DNA from: Phycomyces blakesleeanus NRRL 1555(-)
Lineage: Eukaryota; Mucoromycota; Mucoromycetes; Mucorales; Phycomycetaceae
Assembly: GCF_001638985.1 (NCBI RefSeq)
Contig: NW_017265141.1
Coordinates: forward strand, 427,001 to 491,000
Direction of reading: 5' to 3'
Length of the DNA stretch: 64,000 bases
Made by a program: the position numbers and the translations under genes. Below the pieces are notes generated by a model that was given only the letters and a program-made list of their open reading frames with translations, did not search any database and was not told the origin of the DNA. Within the stretch, counting starts at the first letter, position 1, and every line of letters begins with the position of its first letter. Positions 24,688 to 40,836 of the stretch are shown here, in pieces.

Positions 24688-25712
24688 ATGCCCTCTGATA
24701 ATACGCGACTCCCACGGCATCTGTTTCGTAAAAACGCCAAACTTAACAAACGTAAACAGAGAAGAATTGCAGAAGCAACAGAGAGAAATCAGAATACAGC
24801 ATGCGTAGAAGAAACTCCCGAAGAACATTCACTTTATTTACAACAACAACGACAATGGGAAGAAAGAGAACGACGGGAGAATCGTATTCAAATGGCACGG
24901 CAAAAAGCACAGGAATTAGAACAAAAAGCCAAAGCAAATGCGGAAGTAAGGCAACAATTAATATAAAATTAAAATAGTAATAAAGCAGTATTAGTAATAG
25001 TAGCTTAAATACTTTTTATAACAATACATAGTACTTTTATATATATATATACACGCATTATTGTTGTTACTGTTACTGTAAAAATCCAACTATTATTAAG
25101 TAAACATTTGTCACAGCAAAAATGGAAAGATGCTCTTTTACGGATACCGCTTTTACCACCTGCCTTTCCTTCTACCACAGTCCCATCGACAGCAGAAAGC
25201 AAGGTACCAAAAGAAACCAGAGTTAAAGAGCAAAAGGCTTTCTTTTTATTCTCTTTATATATAATGAATTGCATAAAATTGTAACATCAAACGCCAAACG
25301 AAAAAGCATATACAAAAAAAAGGAACGTTGCATAAATCTCAATATGTGTCTGCAGTTGAATATGGGTCATGTACCACAGTTTATCTCAAGCAAAGACGAA
25401 AATCCACCTAAGCGAAGACGTTACAAAGATATCCAGCGAGAACGAAATGCTGCTGCTGCTGCTGCTAATAAGAATAATAATACCACCGCTACAAATACTA
25501 CTAGTACTAGTACTATTACTGCTACTGCTTCTGCTACTGCTACTGCGACTACGACTACGACTTTGACGATTCCAACAGAAACAACGAATTCAACAATGAT
25601 AACAATTGAAGAATCAAAAGAAGCTGCGCCTGTGGCTCTTCCTAGAACATTAATTATTGACGATGATGATGATTCGCTTGAATTTCAAGGCAACACAAGG
25701 CACTGGCCATAA
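24688..25712 (+). CDS. Charged coiled-coil protein of unknown function
   Basis: Three exons, 24688-24945, 25117-25203 and 25356-25712, join at phase 0 to 233 residues. Donors are GTAAGG and GTACCA and acceptors are CACAG and TGCAG. The N-terminus is basic (LNKRKQRRIAEATERNQ). A long helix follows, rich in Gln, Glu and Arg (QQQRQWEERERRENRIQMAR and onward), then QKWKDALLRIPLLPP, a basic PPKRRRYKD motif that may be a nuclear signal, and a Thr/Ala tract encoded by ACT/GCT repeats. It ends in an acidic IDDDDDSLEF. The helix resembles the N-terminal region of U2AF35-related splicing proteins (ZRSR) as I recall them, but zinc-finger and RRM domains are absent. I therefore call no function. Confidence 0.7.
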
Positions 25713-26252
25713 TGGACTTCAACTGAGTCTGTCCGAATATCCTTTTCTCTCCTCCTTATACTCTTATTCCTAACTACATATCCTTTCATTGTTTACTATT
25801 CAGTGTGTGATGCTTCAATTGCCATTTTCTTGCACTTGTCTATTCTTTTTTTTTACCTATTTATTTTTTTAGAAAGGATATTATGTCATAAAGGTAGTAA
25901 GAAAAAAAGGAAAAAAAAAGTGGGTTGTGTAAGAAAGGTGAGACTTGTTTGATGCGTAGAAATAAAATGGTGGGCATTACATACATACATATACGCGTAT
26001 ATATATATATATATACTCTCTGTGTGCGTGTATGTTAAAACATGCAATATAGGGGGAAGGAGGATATGTGTACTGATATGAGTAATAGAGTAAGCTTGGA
26101 GGTGAAGATACGTTTAATAAATAAATAAATAAAACTGTTATGTTCATCTCAACTTTAACCTAAATATTCTTGTTTTGTTGGTATTTTAGCTTATTATAAT
26201 ATAGATACATATGATACATGAATAAATAGTGAAACAGCGAAATAAATTGCGT
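25713..26252. other. Intergenic region left of the CACTA-like element
   Basis: 540 bases of AT-rich DNA after the coiled-coil gene, with a TA run at 25996-26015 and an AAAT run near 26118-26132. No gene is visible. Confidence 0.5.
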
Positions 26253-26255
26253 TTA

Positions 26256-27509
26256 CACTGTAAGAAATGGCAGGTATTAAACACCGACCTGGCAAAAATC
26301 GTTAAAAAAGTGCCACCTGGCAACATTCTTCTGAGCCAATAGAGCTTCAGTATATAGTAATCAGTTTCACCTATTTAAGCAAATCAGATGTGTAGAATAA
26401 TGAGGTTCAGGTCTTATTTTAACCAATAACGTTGGTAGATAGCTTTTTATTGTTATAATGGTTTTAATGTATATTTAGGGATCAGTATCCTTATTAGGAG
26501 GTTACAAACACTCAAATTTATTAAAAAAAATTCATTTTTATTTATTTTTCACATTGAAAATATCGGGGCTAACGAGGTACAATATGCATACAAGTATTTC
26601 TACAACTTGTAGCAGTATTTCTAACTAATTAAAAGTCACTTTGTATAAAGCAAGCCGAAAAACTATAACAATAACTGAAAGGCGTTTAACCTATACATAA
26701 ATAAAAAGAAGAAAGAAAGAAAAAAATTAGTATTTGCATTCTGAAAGAATTTATTTCAAATAGCATACAATTGGTATTGAATGAGCATAAAATAATACAA
26801 ACCTTTATATTTGATGGTTTCTACACTTTACTCATACTTTCATTTTGGGCATTTATACCTTTAATAGTTTAGAAGATTCGAGCCTAATTATGATCAAAAT
26901 GAAGTTTGATTAGTAATTTACCATTAAAATCTATTAACATTGATATATTTACCCCAATATTCATATATACATAGCAGCATTATTCTATAACAATATTATT
27001 TAGTATAAGAATTACTAAATGTACCATTGATTTTATGATCTTGATTAAAGAAAAGGAAAAAATGTTAGTGTAGTTAAAAAGCACTTGTTGTTTACTTTTG
27101 AAAAGAGAAAAATCTAAGCCTCAGTACAATAACTGAATATCAGTATAAAAACATAATAAATTCTGCATCGTTTTTTACTACTTGGATTGCATTGATTGCA
27201 TTGATTTCATTTATGAATGTTTATACGTCACAGCATGCCTTATAAAGGTGCTTTATTTTCTAAAAAAAAAAAAAAGGGCAGCGTGATATTCAATTATCAA
27301 TGGTTTTACCGGACCAATAATAAAGATTATGAGTTCTTGACTTCTTAATATAGCTTTAAGAGTCTTCTGTGATAAACTTTTATTTCAATATCAGTATTCA
27401 TATGCCTAATTAAGCTGCAAACAACCTAAACATGGTAAAGCTTGTAGGAGATTAAAAAAGTTGCCAGGTTTGCCAGGTTTTTTAAGAAAACCTGGCATTT
27501 CTTACAGTG
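26256..27509. mobile_element. Non-autonomous CACTA-like (EnSpm) transposon, 1,254 bp
   Basis: The left end starts CACTGTAAGAAATGGCAGG and the right end is CCTGGCATTTCTTACAGTG, an inverted copy with one mismatch over 19 bases. Both ends are flanked by TTA (26253-26255 and 27510-27512), a 3-bp target duplication. CACTG/CACTA termini plus a 3-bp duplication are the signature of the CACTA/EnSpm superfamily. Subterminal copies of CCTGGCAA lie inside both ends, in direct and inverted orientation (near 26287, 26315 and 27460-27480), another CACTA trait. No open frame of useful length is present, so transposase must come from elsewhere. Confidence 0.78.
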
Positions 27510-27512
27510 TTA

Positions 27513-30500
27513 GTCTTATTCAAATGCTTATTCATTTATTTAAAGAAATGGTCAATACATAGCTCTTTAAATATGTCAAGGATTTCTTATTAAATAAATT
27601 GAAGTTAGATAGAAAGGTTAAAAGATTAAAACGCACCCCAATTTGCAAAGACCTCACAAGCATATGTATGTACATAATACTCCCCCGTCCACATAAGGTT
27701 TATGTTGGGCACCAGCAAAAGACTTGAGTACCAATACCAAGGATAAGAAGAATATCAGCCCACCAGTATAATAGTAATCAACACTCAATGTATTTAATGT
27801 ATGTATTATTGGGTTTAATGTTCTTTATATCTCTATCTGCTATTATTTAATATATATATATAAGATTGAAAGAAGTGAACAGATAGGATGTGGTCTTTAA
27901 CCACAAACTTAATATACCAAGATACTCTAGACTCTATGCTATACTACATAGTATAATATAATATTTTAACTTTTATTTCCCTGTTCTCCCTTTTGCATAT
28001 TCTTTCTAACCTTTAGGAGACTTTTGCTTACTTATTTCTGTAGTATCTTTTCTGTAATTTTTGCATGATTCTCTTTTTCTTTCTTTCTTTCTCTAGTGCA
28101 TAATATCTAATCTCGTACTGATCTACATACGGTAATCAAAAAAACATACGTCTGTGCACAATCCTGATGAGTATAATAGCAAAACTAGCAAAAAAAAAGT
28201 GTATATTACTACTATGTTTAAGATAGCCTTTTTTTTTAATAAATTTATATATGTATGTATTATTGCTAGTATTCTTATTAAGATTATATTAACCAATGAC
28301 TATATATATATCTTTTGATTTGTAATTAGGCTTTTGAATAGTATTTTACTTTCATTTCGTTTTAATTTTTTTTTCTTTTTAAATATATGTATGCATTAAA
28401 ATTCACGTTGAACTGCATGGTTGTTCTTTATGTAGATTATTTATTGTTGTTACTATTATTACTATTATCACTGTCATCATTTGGAGTCTCACATCGAGAC
28501 AATAGAGTGAATAAAAACAAAATGTGTGTTTTATGATAGGAACACACAGAATGATTAATTATGCTGATTTAACGAAAGATATGAGCAGCCAGAGAAGATT
28601 TAGGTCGTTAAAGACACGGTTTCTTTTATCAAGTGAAGAAACGTTCTGTAGGGTACTGTAGCTGTTCTTGACAAGATCGTGCGCGAATGGAAGCCCGTTT
28701 CTTTTTATGAATTCGAGAAGGTATACAATGGCAAAGACAATAGACTTGTTATAAGGTCGATAAATGGGCATTTTTCAAGGGAAAAGAAAAGGAATTTGAG
28801 AATAAGAGTATAAAATATGCTTATTTATCTATTTATTTATTTAAATATTTAAATATTTAAATATTTTTTATTTATTAGCGCGTCAGTAATAATAATAATA
28901 ATAGTAATAATAATATCAAGGTTCTTGTATCAACGAATTGGATGCAAAATTACAAGTAGGTGTGTTTACAATAATCAAATTCGAATCATTTTATTTTTAT
29001 TTTTCAAAAAAGAAAAGAAAGAGAGAAATAGGGCTAATGCCTAATTAAACTTTTGTTTCTTTATTCCTTTGTTTCTTAATTATCATCATCATTAATATGG
29101 CTCTTGTTTTTTCTTTATGTGGAATTTGATGCGATTTATATATCAATTCGTACTCACCGTTTTGTAATCAAAACTTTTGGAGCTGCTTATAAGAAACCTG
29201 AAAAGACTACACGGCTGCGTGGATGTGTCTATATGTCTATATGTCTATATGTCTAACGAGCTTTAAATAAATCTACATAATATTCTCTACCAAATTTACA
29301 TCGTTATTGTGAAATCCCAAGGTCAATTTTCCAATTAATACATTGTCGTTTGAACTTGTTTTTGCCGAGGAAAATCATAATAATGCTAAATTGTCTATTC
29401 TACAAGTATTATATTTTGACACACACACACACATATATATATATATACGTATACTTGTATGAATATTTAAATTATTGGGCTAATAGTCATGATTGATAAA
29501 ATGTACTGCATCACAAGCAAACCCCTTTTTACAATCACATTATAAAGTAAAAGAAAGAATACTTTGCTTAGAGTAAGAAACTTCAACCATCAAAGCTGCC
29601 AGATTGATAAATGATCAAACAGTGTATATATAGTGTAATAGTACATATTGTATGATAGATCTTAAAGTAATGTCTTATTGTCATTGCACCTTTTATCAAA
29701 TCATAAAGATCAATCGATATCTTTGTTTTCTTCTTATTCAAGGAATAGGTTTGGCATACCTTGATTCAAATGATGCATATGCCCATCTTTGAACTGGATA
29801 CCAAGTTTTGAATACTCGGCTGTGCTACTAGGAATTGGGCAATTTGGTAGCAAACACAGCTAGGTGGCTTTATTCGGGATGTATTTAATGTAATCTGTTT
29901 GTCTTTTCGTTTCTTCAGTCCCTATAGCATTAATAGCCAATGAAAGAAATCTAACAAATTAAATATTGCCTTTTCATACACAGAGACACAAAGACACTTT
30001 TGTAAACACTAATTCGGAATCTTGTGTCTGTAGTGTATGTATATTTGATCCAAATATACAATTTCGTCAGTGGTATTATAATATGTAAAGATATATTAAA
30101 TAAGTACTGATGCCAAGTCTTTTTCTTTTCTTTTTAATATTATTATTATTTCTTTTATCATTATCATGATTATGAAATGAAAATCAATTCTGGTCATTTT
30201 TCCGCTTATATTTTAATCACTGAATCAAATCTTCCAAAACGTACTTCTTTAATTGTGATACATATAATTACTTTATCGCTTGATCAAAAAAAAAAGAGAA
30301 AATATATATATATATATATATATATAGGAAGACTTTGTACACAAGAAGCACTTGTCAAAATTTTATACATATTCCTTCCTAAATGATGTGACTCTGGATA
30401 TGCAAAGTGACACGAAAGAATGAAGTTGTAGCCTGAGCTGCATAAATCCCTTCCCCCCTCCTTCCCCTCCCCTCTTTCGTTATCCCTATTTCTTGCTTCT

Positions 30501-30908
30501 ACTTTTTTTTTCTTATTATAATAATTTTGGTATATAATATGACATCCAACATAACCCATTCCTGTCACACAAATACATATAGATAGATAGGCAGTTATCT
30601 TTAAAGTGTTTTCTTTTTCTTTTTATTTATAAAGGTATTTATTTATATTTATATATATAAATGTTAATTTGTGTATTTATGTGTTTGTGTATTTGTGTAG
30701 TATTTAGGTAGATTTGGGTATGGAGGTTTTGTTTGAACATAGTAATCACAAGAAGAAGAAGAAGAAGAAGAAGAAGAAGAAAAAGAAGAGAGCGCGAAAA
30801 TGAAAAACATTCCTTTCTTGTCCCTTCAATTTTATGTAGCCCAATTTTTTTTTGTTTAATCTTTTTCTTCTTCTTCTTATTTCGTTTTCAGCATCACCAT
30901 ATTCTCGC
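27513..30908. other. Gene-poor region, 3.4 kb
   Basis: AT-rich DNA between the CACTA-like element and the 3' end of ARF1. Contents include an AAATATTT palindromic run near 28838-28866, a GTCTATAT repeat at 29228-29250, TA and CA runs at 29420-29450 and 30301-30326, and AAG repeats at 30751-30780. Apart from a weak 70-codon frame at 28559-28771, I see no gene. Confidence 0.5.
28559..28771 (-). CDS. Weak small open frame, 70 residues
   Basis: A single uninterrupted frame runs from ATG to TAA in a gene-poor region. The composition is more protein-like than its surroundings: it contains FAIVYLLEFIKRNGLPFAHD followed by a Ser/Leu/Asn-rich stretch and no homopolymers. I do not recognise it, and no intron joins are obvious. 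It could be a decayed fragment, a short genuine gene or chance. Confidence 0.2.
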   Translation of the reverse strand: MPIYRPYNKSIVFAIVYLLEFIKRNGLPFAHDLVKNSYSTLQNVSSLDKRNRVFNDLNLLWLLISFVKSA

Positions 30909-34246
<3,338 letters not shown>

Positions 34247-35358
34247 ATGGCCGACAAGTAAGTATAGAATCCTTATTATTTTATTTTATATTTTATTTTA
34301 TTTTGTGCAGTCTAGAGCAAAGTAGTTTCTGTAGAGAGGGAAACTGTGTAAGGGTTGAGATCGCTTGGATCTGTCAAAGAGGGGGATTCAACTTATTTCA
34401 GCAGAAAAAAAAAAAAAAACTTTCCAAATCAACAATAAGATTATATAATTTACTTGAGGAACATGTGGATTACTGCTTCTTGTTTTGTATATACTTATAC
34501 ATTAAGGACATAAATACTTTGAAGATACTGCATTACCATGTGCTCAATATTCAATTAAAGAAATAGTACAGAAAGCTAATTAATGATTTCATTTGATTAC
34601 TTTTTTTAATTAGCACACCCAACATTGCCAACCCCATCTATGTTCCCGAGAACCTCTTGAAGAAGAGAAAGATCAATGAGAAGAAAGCCATTGAGAATGC
34701 ACGAAAGCGTGCTGAGGTCCGTAAACAGGGCAAGAAAGATTCCAAGACAGTCTTCAAGCGTATCGATCAGTTTATCCGCACCAACCGAGATCTCGAGCGT
34801 GAGACTACCCGTCTTCGCCGCCAGCGTGTAAAGGCCAAGCAGAGTCGTGCTGTGCCTGACGAGAACAAGTTGCTCTTTGTCCTCCGCCACAAGTCCACCC
34901 CTACCCTCCACCCCTCTGTCCGCAAAGCATTCCAAAAATTGCGCCTGACAAGTCTCAACACCGGTGTTTTTGTCAAGCTCAACGAAAAGTCTGCACCTAT
35001 GCTCCAGGCCATTGAGCCCTATGTTGTGTTTGGTGAGCCTACTCTCAAGACAGTCCGTGATTTGTTGATCAAGCGTGGTTATGCAAAGGTCAAGGGAAAG
35101 CGCACTGCTATTTCAGACAACGCCATGGTAGAGGAGGCCCTTGGAAAGCAGAACATCATCTGTTTGGAAGATATGATTCACGAGATTGTTAATGTTGGAG
35201 AACACTTTGATGCCGTCAACAAGTTCCTCTTCCCATTCAAGCTCTCTAGCCCAGTTAAGGGATGGCGCCAGAGAAGATTGAAGGAGATCATGGACAAGTC
35301 AGAAGGTGTTGACCAGGAGGGAGATGATATCAACAAGATGGTAGAGGCCATGAACTAA
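34247..35358 (+). CDS. RLP7: uL30-family protein, most likely ribosome biogenesis factor Rlp7 (RPL7-like)
   Basis: Two exons, 34247-34257 and 34614-35358, give 251 residues. Exon 1 codes only MAD plus two bases of an Asn codon, before GTAAGT. The N-terminus has VPENLLKKRK and a long basic helix. The core reads LNTGVFVKLNEK, IEPYVVFGEPTLKTVRDLL, RGYAKV and IICLEDMIHEI, then FPFKLSSPVKGW. The NTGVFVKL and MVEEALG segments look closer to Rlp7/RPL7L1 than to RPL7 itself, where the first is usually FNGTFVKL. Rlp7 acts in the nucleolus in ITS2-linked 60S assembly, whereas RPL7 is a 60S structural protein. The length (251) fits RPL7 and RPL7L1 better than the longer yeast Rlp7, so RPL7 remains possible. 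Confidence 0.82.
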
Positions 35359-36220
35359 ACGGTGAATAAAGGATCAAAAAAAAAAGGGAAAAGAAGAAGA
35401 GGAAGAACAAGAACAACATCAAAAAAAAAGACAAGGGCAATACTTGGGGGGTTTTTTTTTTGGTTTTTTGATTACGATTTTGTTTCGCACTAACAAATCC
35501 AAAATCCAATAACTTTGCTTATTTCTTTCATTTTATTTTATTTCGCTTTACTTTTTTTTTTATTATTTTATTATTTTATTTTTATTTTTATTTTTATTTC
35601 ACTTTATTATACAACTGCATTTCAATAACTCGCTCTGATAAAAATCCCTTCTTTTTCTTTTTTTTTTAAAGAAAAAAATAATAATAAAGCACTATAAGTG
35701 AAGCTTTGGTGAATCTTTATAAAGAAAATTCACTTTGCTTTTTTGTACATTCTACATAATCTGGAATCACAAATGCATAATTATTTAATGGGTAATTTGT
35801 TGTATTACCAATTGGCTTTATTTTTATTTTTTTCAAGGAGGATTTTTAAAAAAAAAAAAAAAAAAAAATTCAATATCTGTATATTAGAATTCATTATATA
35901 TGCGTGATCTTTGAGGAATCGATTTGATATTAGATGTTTAAAAAAGAAATGGTGTAATTAATCTTAATAGACTCTCATATATGTATAAATATATATATTA
36001 TCTGTGTTTCTTAAAACAAGTAGATAGGAAAAAAGAAGAAGAAAATATAGAGAAAGCGAGAAAATGCTAAAATTTACTCCTGAATTTTTTTTTTACAATC
36101 TAGTTCCTTTGTTTGATAGATTTTCTTAAATTCGATCAAAACTTACAAAAATGGATTAGATAGGCAAATAGACAAATATATTATCTGTACACTATACATA
36201 CTACACACCAATAATTTATA

Positions 36221-36254
<34 letters not shown>

Positions 36255-38538
36255 CATATAGTGTGTCGGGTCTTCTTTTACGTTTACGTTTACTTTCTTC
36301 AAGAGTACAGCAGAGGTCTGTGCGTTGTAGAATAGTCAAATAGGAGTTTTATTTCTTTCTCTCTCTCTCTGTATGTACGTAAGTGTGTGTAGGTGTGTAG
36401 GTGTAGGTGTAAGTGTAGTTTGAAAGGAAAAAAGGTAGGGGTATAGGGGTGGACGATCATCAGCCTTAAAACCACAAAGATTGTCAATCTAATGCTGACC
36501 GATTTCAAAGCAATCGTTTCTGGTGTGTGAAGATCAGGTTTTGTAAGATATATGGGCACTTCTTACTGCATAACCCCACCTTTACCCCTCATCTCTCTAC
36601 TTATCTCTCTCTCTCCTTCTCTCTCTTTGTACCCCTCTTTCTCTTCCCTTTCCTTTACTTCACTTGAGCTCCCCTTCTTCTATCCTTTTCAAAGTTTGTA
36701 AATTGTTATTTATTTATTTATTTATTTATTCAATGATATATATATATTGTTTAGACCGTCTAGACAATCCTGTTTATTTCGGCATTGTCCGGAACGACTT
36801 GACACTACTGAGAAAGAAAGAAAGACCTTTAACCCTTTTACTATACATCTACATCGTCATATATCTTTATTTGTAACAATGTAGCTTATATAAATAACAA
36901 ATAGTATATCTATCAACTTATAGGTACTAATGATGGTTACTCTTAGAAAAGAAAATACAATATATATATATATATATATAGAGTAAATCGACGTCTTTAA
37001 CAATAGAAAATGATATTGATATTAAAGAAGTTTGTGGTTTTTCCGAACTATCTAGATGTTTCAAGTAAAGAAAGAGGCGAATTTCGAATAGACAGGATGC
37101 TAATTCACCAATAGTTTTATGCTTTTCCATTATTGGCTGATCGACACAGTTAATTTAAAAAGATGGTTTGTTTCTTCATTACAAAAAATAAATAAATTAA
37201 CAAATGAACAAATAAAAGAACAATGAGAGGCTGAAATTGTTATAATATTAACATAATTCTTTTTTTTTTTTTTTACCAAAAAAAGAAAAAGGCTTTGTGG
37301 TCCTAATGAAAACTAAATTTCTTATTTTGGTAGCATACAATCGCCACAGATAGTCTGCCACATCTTGTATATACATAATAAAAGTTATTCTGTAGATCTT
37401 TAAACAAATTGTGGTTGGGTTGACAATTGCTTCTTATTAAAGTAATGCAAGTGCACGGTTTCTTCTTGTAGAAGAAGCTGCATCGCCACAAAATAATGCA
37501 ACCTTGGATATAATGCAATTATGTAATGTAGGTTTTTTTTTTTTTAGGAAATGTCGATAGATATATGCTTAGCTGTTTGTCAGGACTTTCTTACATCTTA
37601 AATTTAATGTGTATATGTGCTTGTATTGATATACAAATGCTTGTGCTTTAATGTAATGTAATGTAATGTAATTATACGTAGAAAATCAGATAAAATTTCA
37701 AGACATTCTGATCAAATGACCTAGTTGGCTCGACTAATTCATTTGCGTAATATTAAGCTACGATCTGTTTGTCAACCAACAATAAACCTGAATACTATTG
37801 ACAAGACTTGAACTCTCTTCCTTGCTTCTTTGCTTCTTTTCTTTTCTTTCTTTCTTTTGTTCTTTCGTTCGTTCGTTCTTTCTTATTCCGATATTCAGGA
37901 CCAGGGAGAACATAATTTCCATCGATGGGTTTATATCAACAACTACAGCTATAAAATCAAGATCAGGATCAACAGTTATAAATAAAAATAAAAATAAATA
38001 AACGAGTGTCGCGCTTTTATCAAACAGTGGACCTCAAACCAGTTCAAAACCTTGTTTCTCAAAAAGTCTCAAGTGTCCGGATCTAGCGTATTGATATTTA
38101 TTTATATTATTATTTTATTGCATTTGATTCTCACAAAGTGTCATACAAAAAGGTCTCTGACCATTATTATAATTATAATGCGCGCATTGATTATTTAAAG
38201 ATTAACATAAAGTGGCTACATAGATAGATAGATCAATAGATCAATAGATCAACAGATCAATGGATAGAGTGGCTATTTTGTATACGGGCTATGTTAATGT
38301 TGTATAATCGACACACATTTATATTGTACTCTCACACTATATCGTATATTAAGAATGTTGTTATATATAAATAAATGTCAGGAAATCTGGGAGTGCTCTA
38401 TCAAACATGAACTCAATAATGTTTCCTTCCAACCCAGTACTATAAAGAAAACAAATGAATACAGATCAAATTATTTGCAGGAGTAAATCAAATGTATAAG
38501 TCAGAGTGTGTGTATGTGTGTGTGTGTGTGTGTGTAAA

Positions 38539-38569
<31 letters not shown>

Positions 38570-38778
38570 TGTGAGTACAGAATAATTAATATGTTGCTCA
38601 TTTGTAGAAATAATAATTATAATAATGTTAATATTAATGTTGATGATAATGATAATGGTTATAATGTGTTTTATTTGGACAAAGTTTACTTTGATCCGTC
38701 AAATTTACCCTTCTTTAGGGCAAAGCTTGTGTACCAAAAAAGGGAAGCCAGAGCAAAATACAGCATTGCAACCCAAGG

Positions 38779-38823
38779 CAAAGCAAAGCAAAGCAAAGCA
38801 AAGCAAAGCAAAGCAAAGCAAAG
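38779..38823. repeat. Pentanucleotide (CAAAG)9 array
   Basis: Nine perfect, uninterrupted CAAAG units (45 bp). The run is longer and purer than most other five-base arrays in the window, suggesting recent slippage expansion. Confidence 0.9.
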
Positions 38824-39900
38824 CTGAAATTGATTCACAGGAGGCAAAAGGGGGCGAGGTTTGTAGAATGGTTACTCAATTCTTATGGATCTGGAATAGA
38901 GCCCGATTACCGATAAAAGGTCTAGGAGAAACAAAGGAAGGAAGGAAGGAAGGGGGGGATGAATGTTACTATTTTCTGGTGTGAGTCATGTATTCGATTA
39001 GACAGACTCATCCTGAATAAACCGACCTTAATAGGCACATAAAATGAGAGACAAATTTCTGTCATTAAAAGGAGCTTCTTTAGAAGTAAAGGAAACCTTG
39101 TTCAATTAGAGATTCCTTATGCACAAAACTCTCTTTTCCTTATTTTTATTTTTCTAAGCTAATGGGTTCACTCGGGTGAGATGGCCCCATCCACTTTTTG
39201 TCTAAAATTTCAAAGCACTGGAGATGGCTGTAATGATGTGTGATGTCTACACATTTTTAGTGGAAAAAACATTTATTCTATAATAAATTCTTCCCATTCT
39301 CTGTTGAATTTAGTATGGCTTGGTCGGAATGGACATACGAAATAATTATTCAGCAAAGAATTCATCTTATTATTGTAATTATCATTATTATGCTTTGAAT
39401 ATCACAGAAAAACTACAAATCTAACATTAGTGATCATGTACAACTCGAATTAACTAATGAACCCAATTACATAATACAATTTCTTCCATGGAACTGCTCA
39501 CAATATATTAATATTAATATTAATATCATAATCAACCACAAAGTCAAGAGAGTCAAAGTTCCAAAACAGAAACCCTTAACTGGGAGATTTCCGGGAACCT
39601 TTACTGTCTTCCAATTTAACTCTTAATAAAACCGACTAAATATGTGTTACAGTTGATGCTGGTTCCAAATGTCGAAAGATTTAAATGATGATAACAGTTA
39701 CATTTTCTTGTGACAAGTAGAAATTTCATTCTAGCATAAATGTAGTATGATAGGTAACATAGGTTAGAACCGAGCCTACCCATACTTCCAATCTGCCAAG
39801 GCACCTACCTACACACATACACTCCTTTTGTCTAATACTTCCAGACTATGTTAGCTCGACAGCAAAGAACACAAAAAATAAAATAAAGGAGTTGAAGTTC

Positions 39901-39932
<32 letters not shown>

Positions 39933-40394
39933 ATAATAATAATTAGTATTGATAAACTTTAAGATCTAGTTGTAGTTTATCGTAAAAGTACAACTGGCCG
40001 AAACTTCGGTTTTATGAATTTCACAGGAGACGCTTGCCAAAAGACCAAAGGGAACTTTACAATAACTGTAGCAGTTTTTGTTTAATATTACTTTTAGAAA
40101 TATAATAATAATAATAATATATTTTATATTTTATATTATTTTCCCCTTTGTATATTGTAAATTGTCTTATTAAGGAGTGAATATCATAAATCAAATATCA
40201 AATATCAAATATCAAATATCAGTATCGAATACCAATATCAGTATCAGTATCAGTATCAGTTCTAATAGATCAACTTTTTTTTTTTAAAAAAAAAAAAAAA
40301 AGATCTGGACTTTGAAAGGGTTAATTTCTAGTTTGATTTATTTTACTTCTTATTAAGCAACTGTGAGATGTATTACAAAATATTTGGATTCCCA

Positions 40395-40836
40395 GCGGGG
40401 TAGACATACCCCATATAAAATTTCCCAGTGGTATCTGGGAAGATTAATTTTGCTACACCAAGCATGACATCTTTAAGAACTGATAAACCTTGGTAATTAT
40501 TGGAGAATATCTGATATGTACCGTATTTATTTATTATTGTTATATATATATATAGGCTGTAAAATTGAAATCAACTAAAAAAAAAAGTAGGGAAAAAAAA
40601 ACAACAACAAGAGCAACAAAAACAACCTACAGCTCTACCTCCACCTCCACATCTTAATCTTCATCTTCATCTTCATTTTCATCTACATATATCTCCACAT
40701 TCACATATACATCCACCTTCACCTTCACTTTCACCTTAATCTTAATCTTAATCTTAATCTCCTTTTTCTTTTTCTACTTTAGTTCTCTATTTGGGAATCT
40801 CAACCCTACTTCTCATATTTCTATTTTTGGTTTCTG
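40395..40836 (+). promoter_or_regulatory. Mannanase upstream region with paired hairpins and pyrimidine leader
   Basis: About 440 bases before the start codon lie two adjacent inverted repeats: GGGGTA/TACCCC with a 4-base loop (from 40397) and TTCCCAG/CTGGGAA with a 6-base loop (about 40426-40445). The sequence GCGGGG at 40395-40400 fits the CreA/Mig1 consensus SYGGRG, which would suit a carbon-repressed hydrolase gene. From about 40626 to 40780 the leader is a dense pyrimidine/A tract with CTTCAT and CTTAAT repeats. Regulation is inferred, not shown. Confidence 0.4.

Larger units (their letters stand above)
35359..40836. other. Gene-poor region, 5.5 kb
   Basis: AT-rich spacer with abundant microsatellites: TATTTT near 35560-35600, TATG at 36228-36255, CTCTCT at 36355-36372, ATGTA at 37650-37670, CAAAG at 38779-38823, GT/TA at 38507-38566, TTA at 39901-39930, CAAATAT at 40193-40220 and CAGTAT at 40240-40260. 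An 11-T/16-A run is at 40275-40301. Open frames here are low complexity and unsupported. The right end is the mannanase promoter. Confidence 0.5.

Noticed and set aside
38492..38984. Two overlapping frames across the (CAAAG)9 array
   Set aside because: Both are mainly translated microsatellite (GT, TA, AAT and CAAAG units) without other support.
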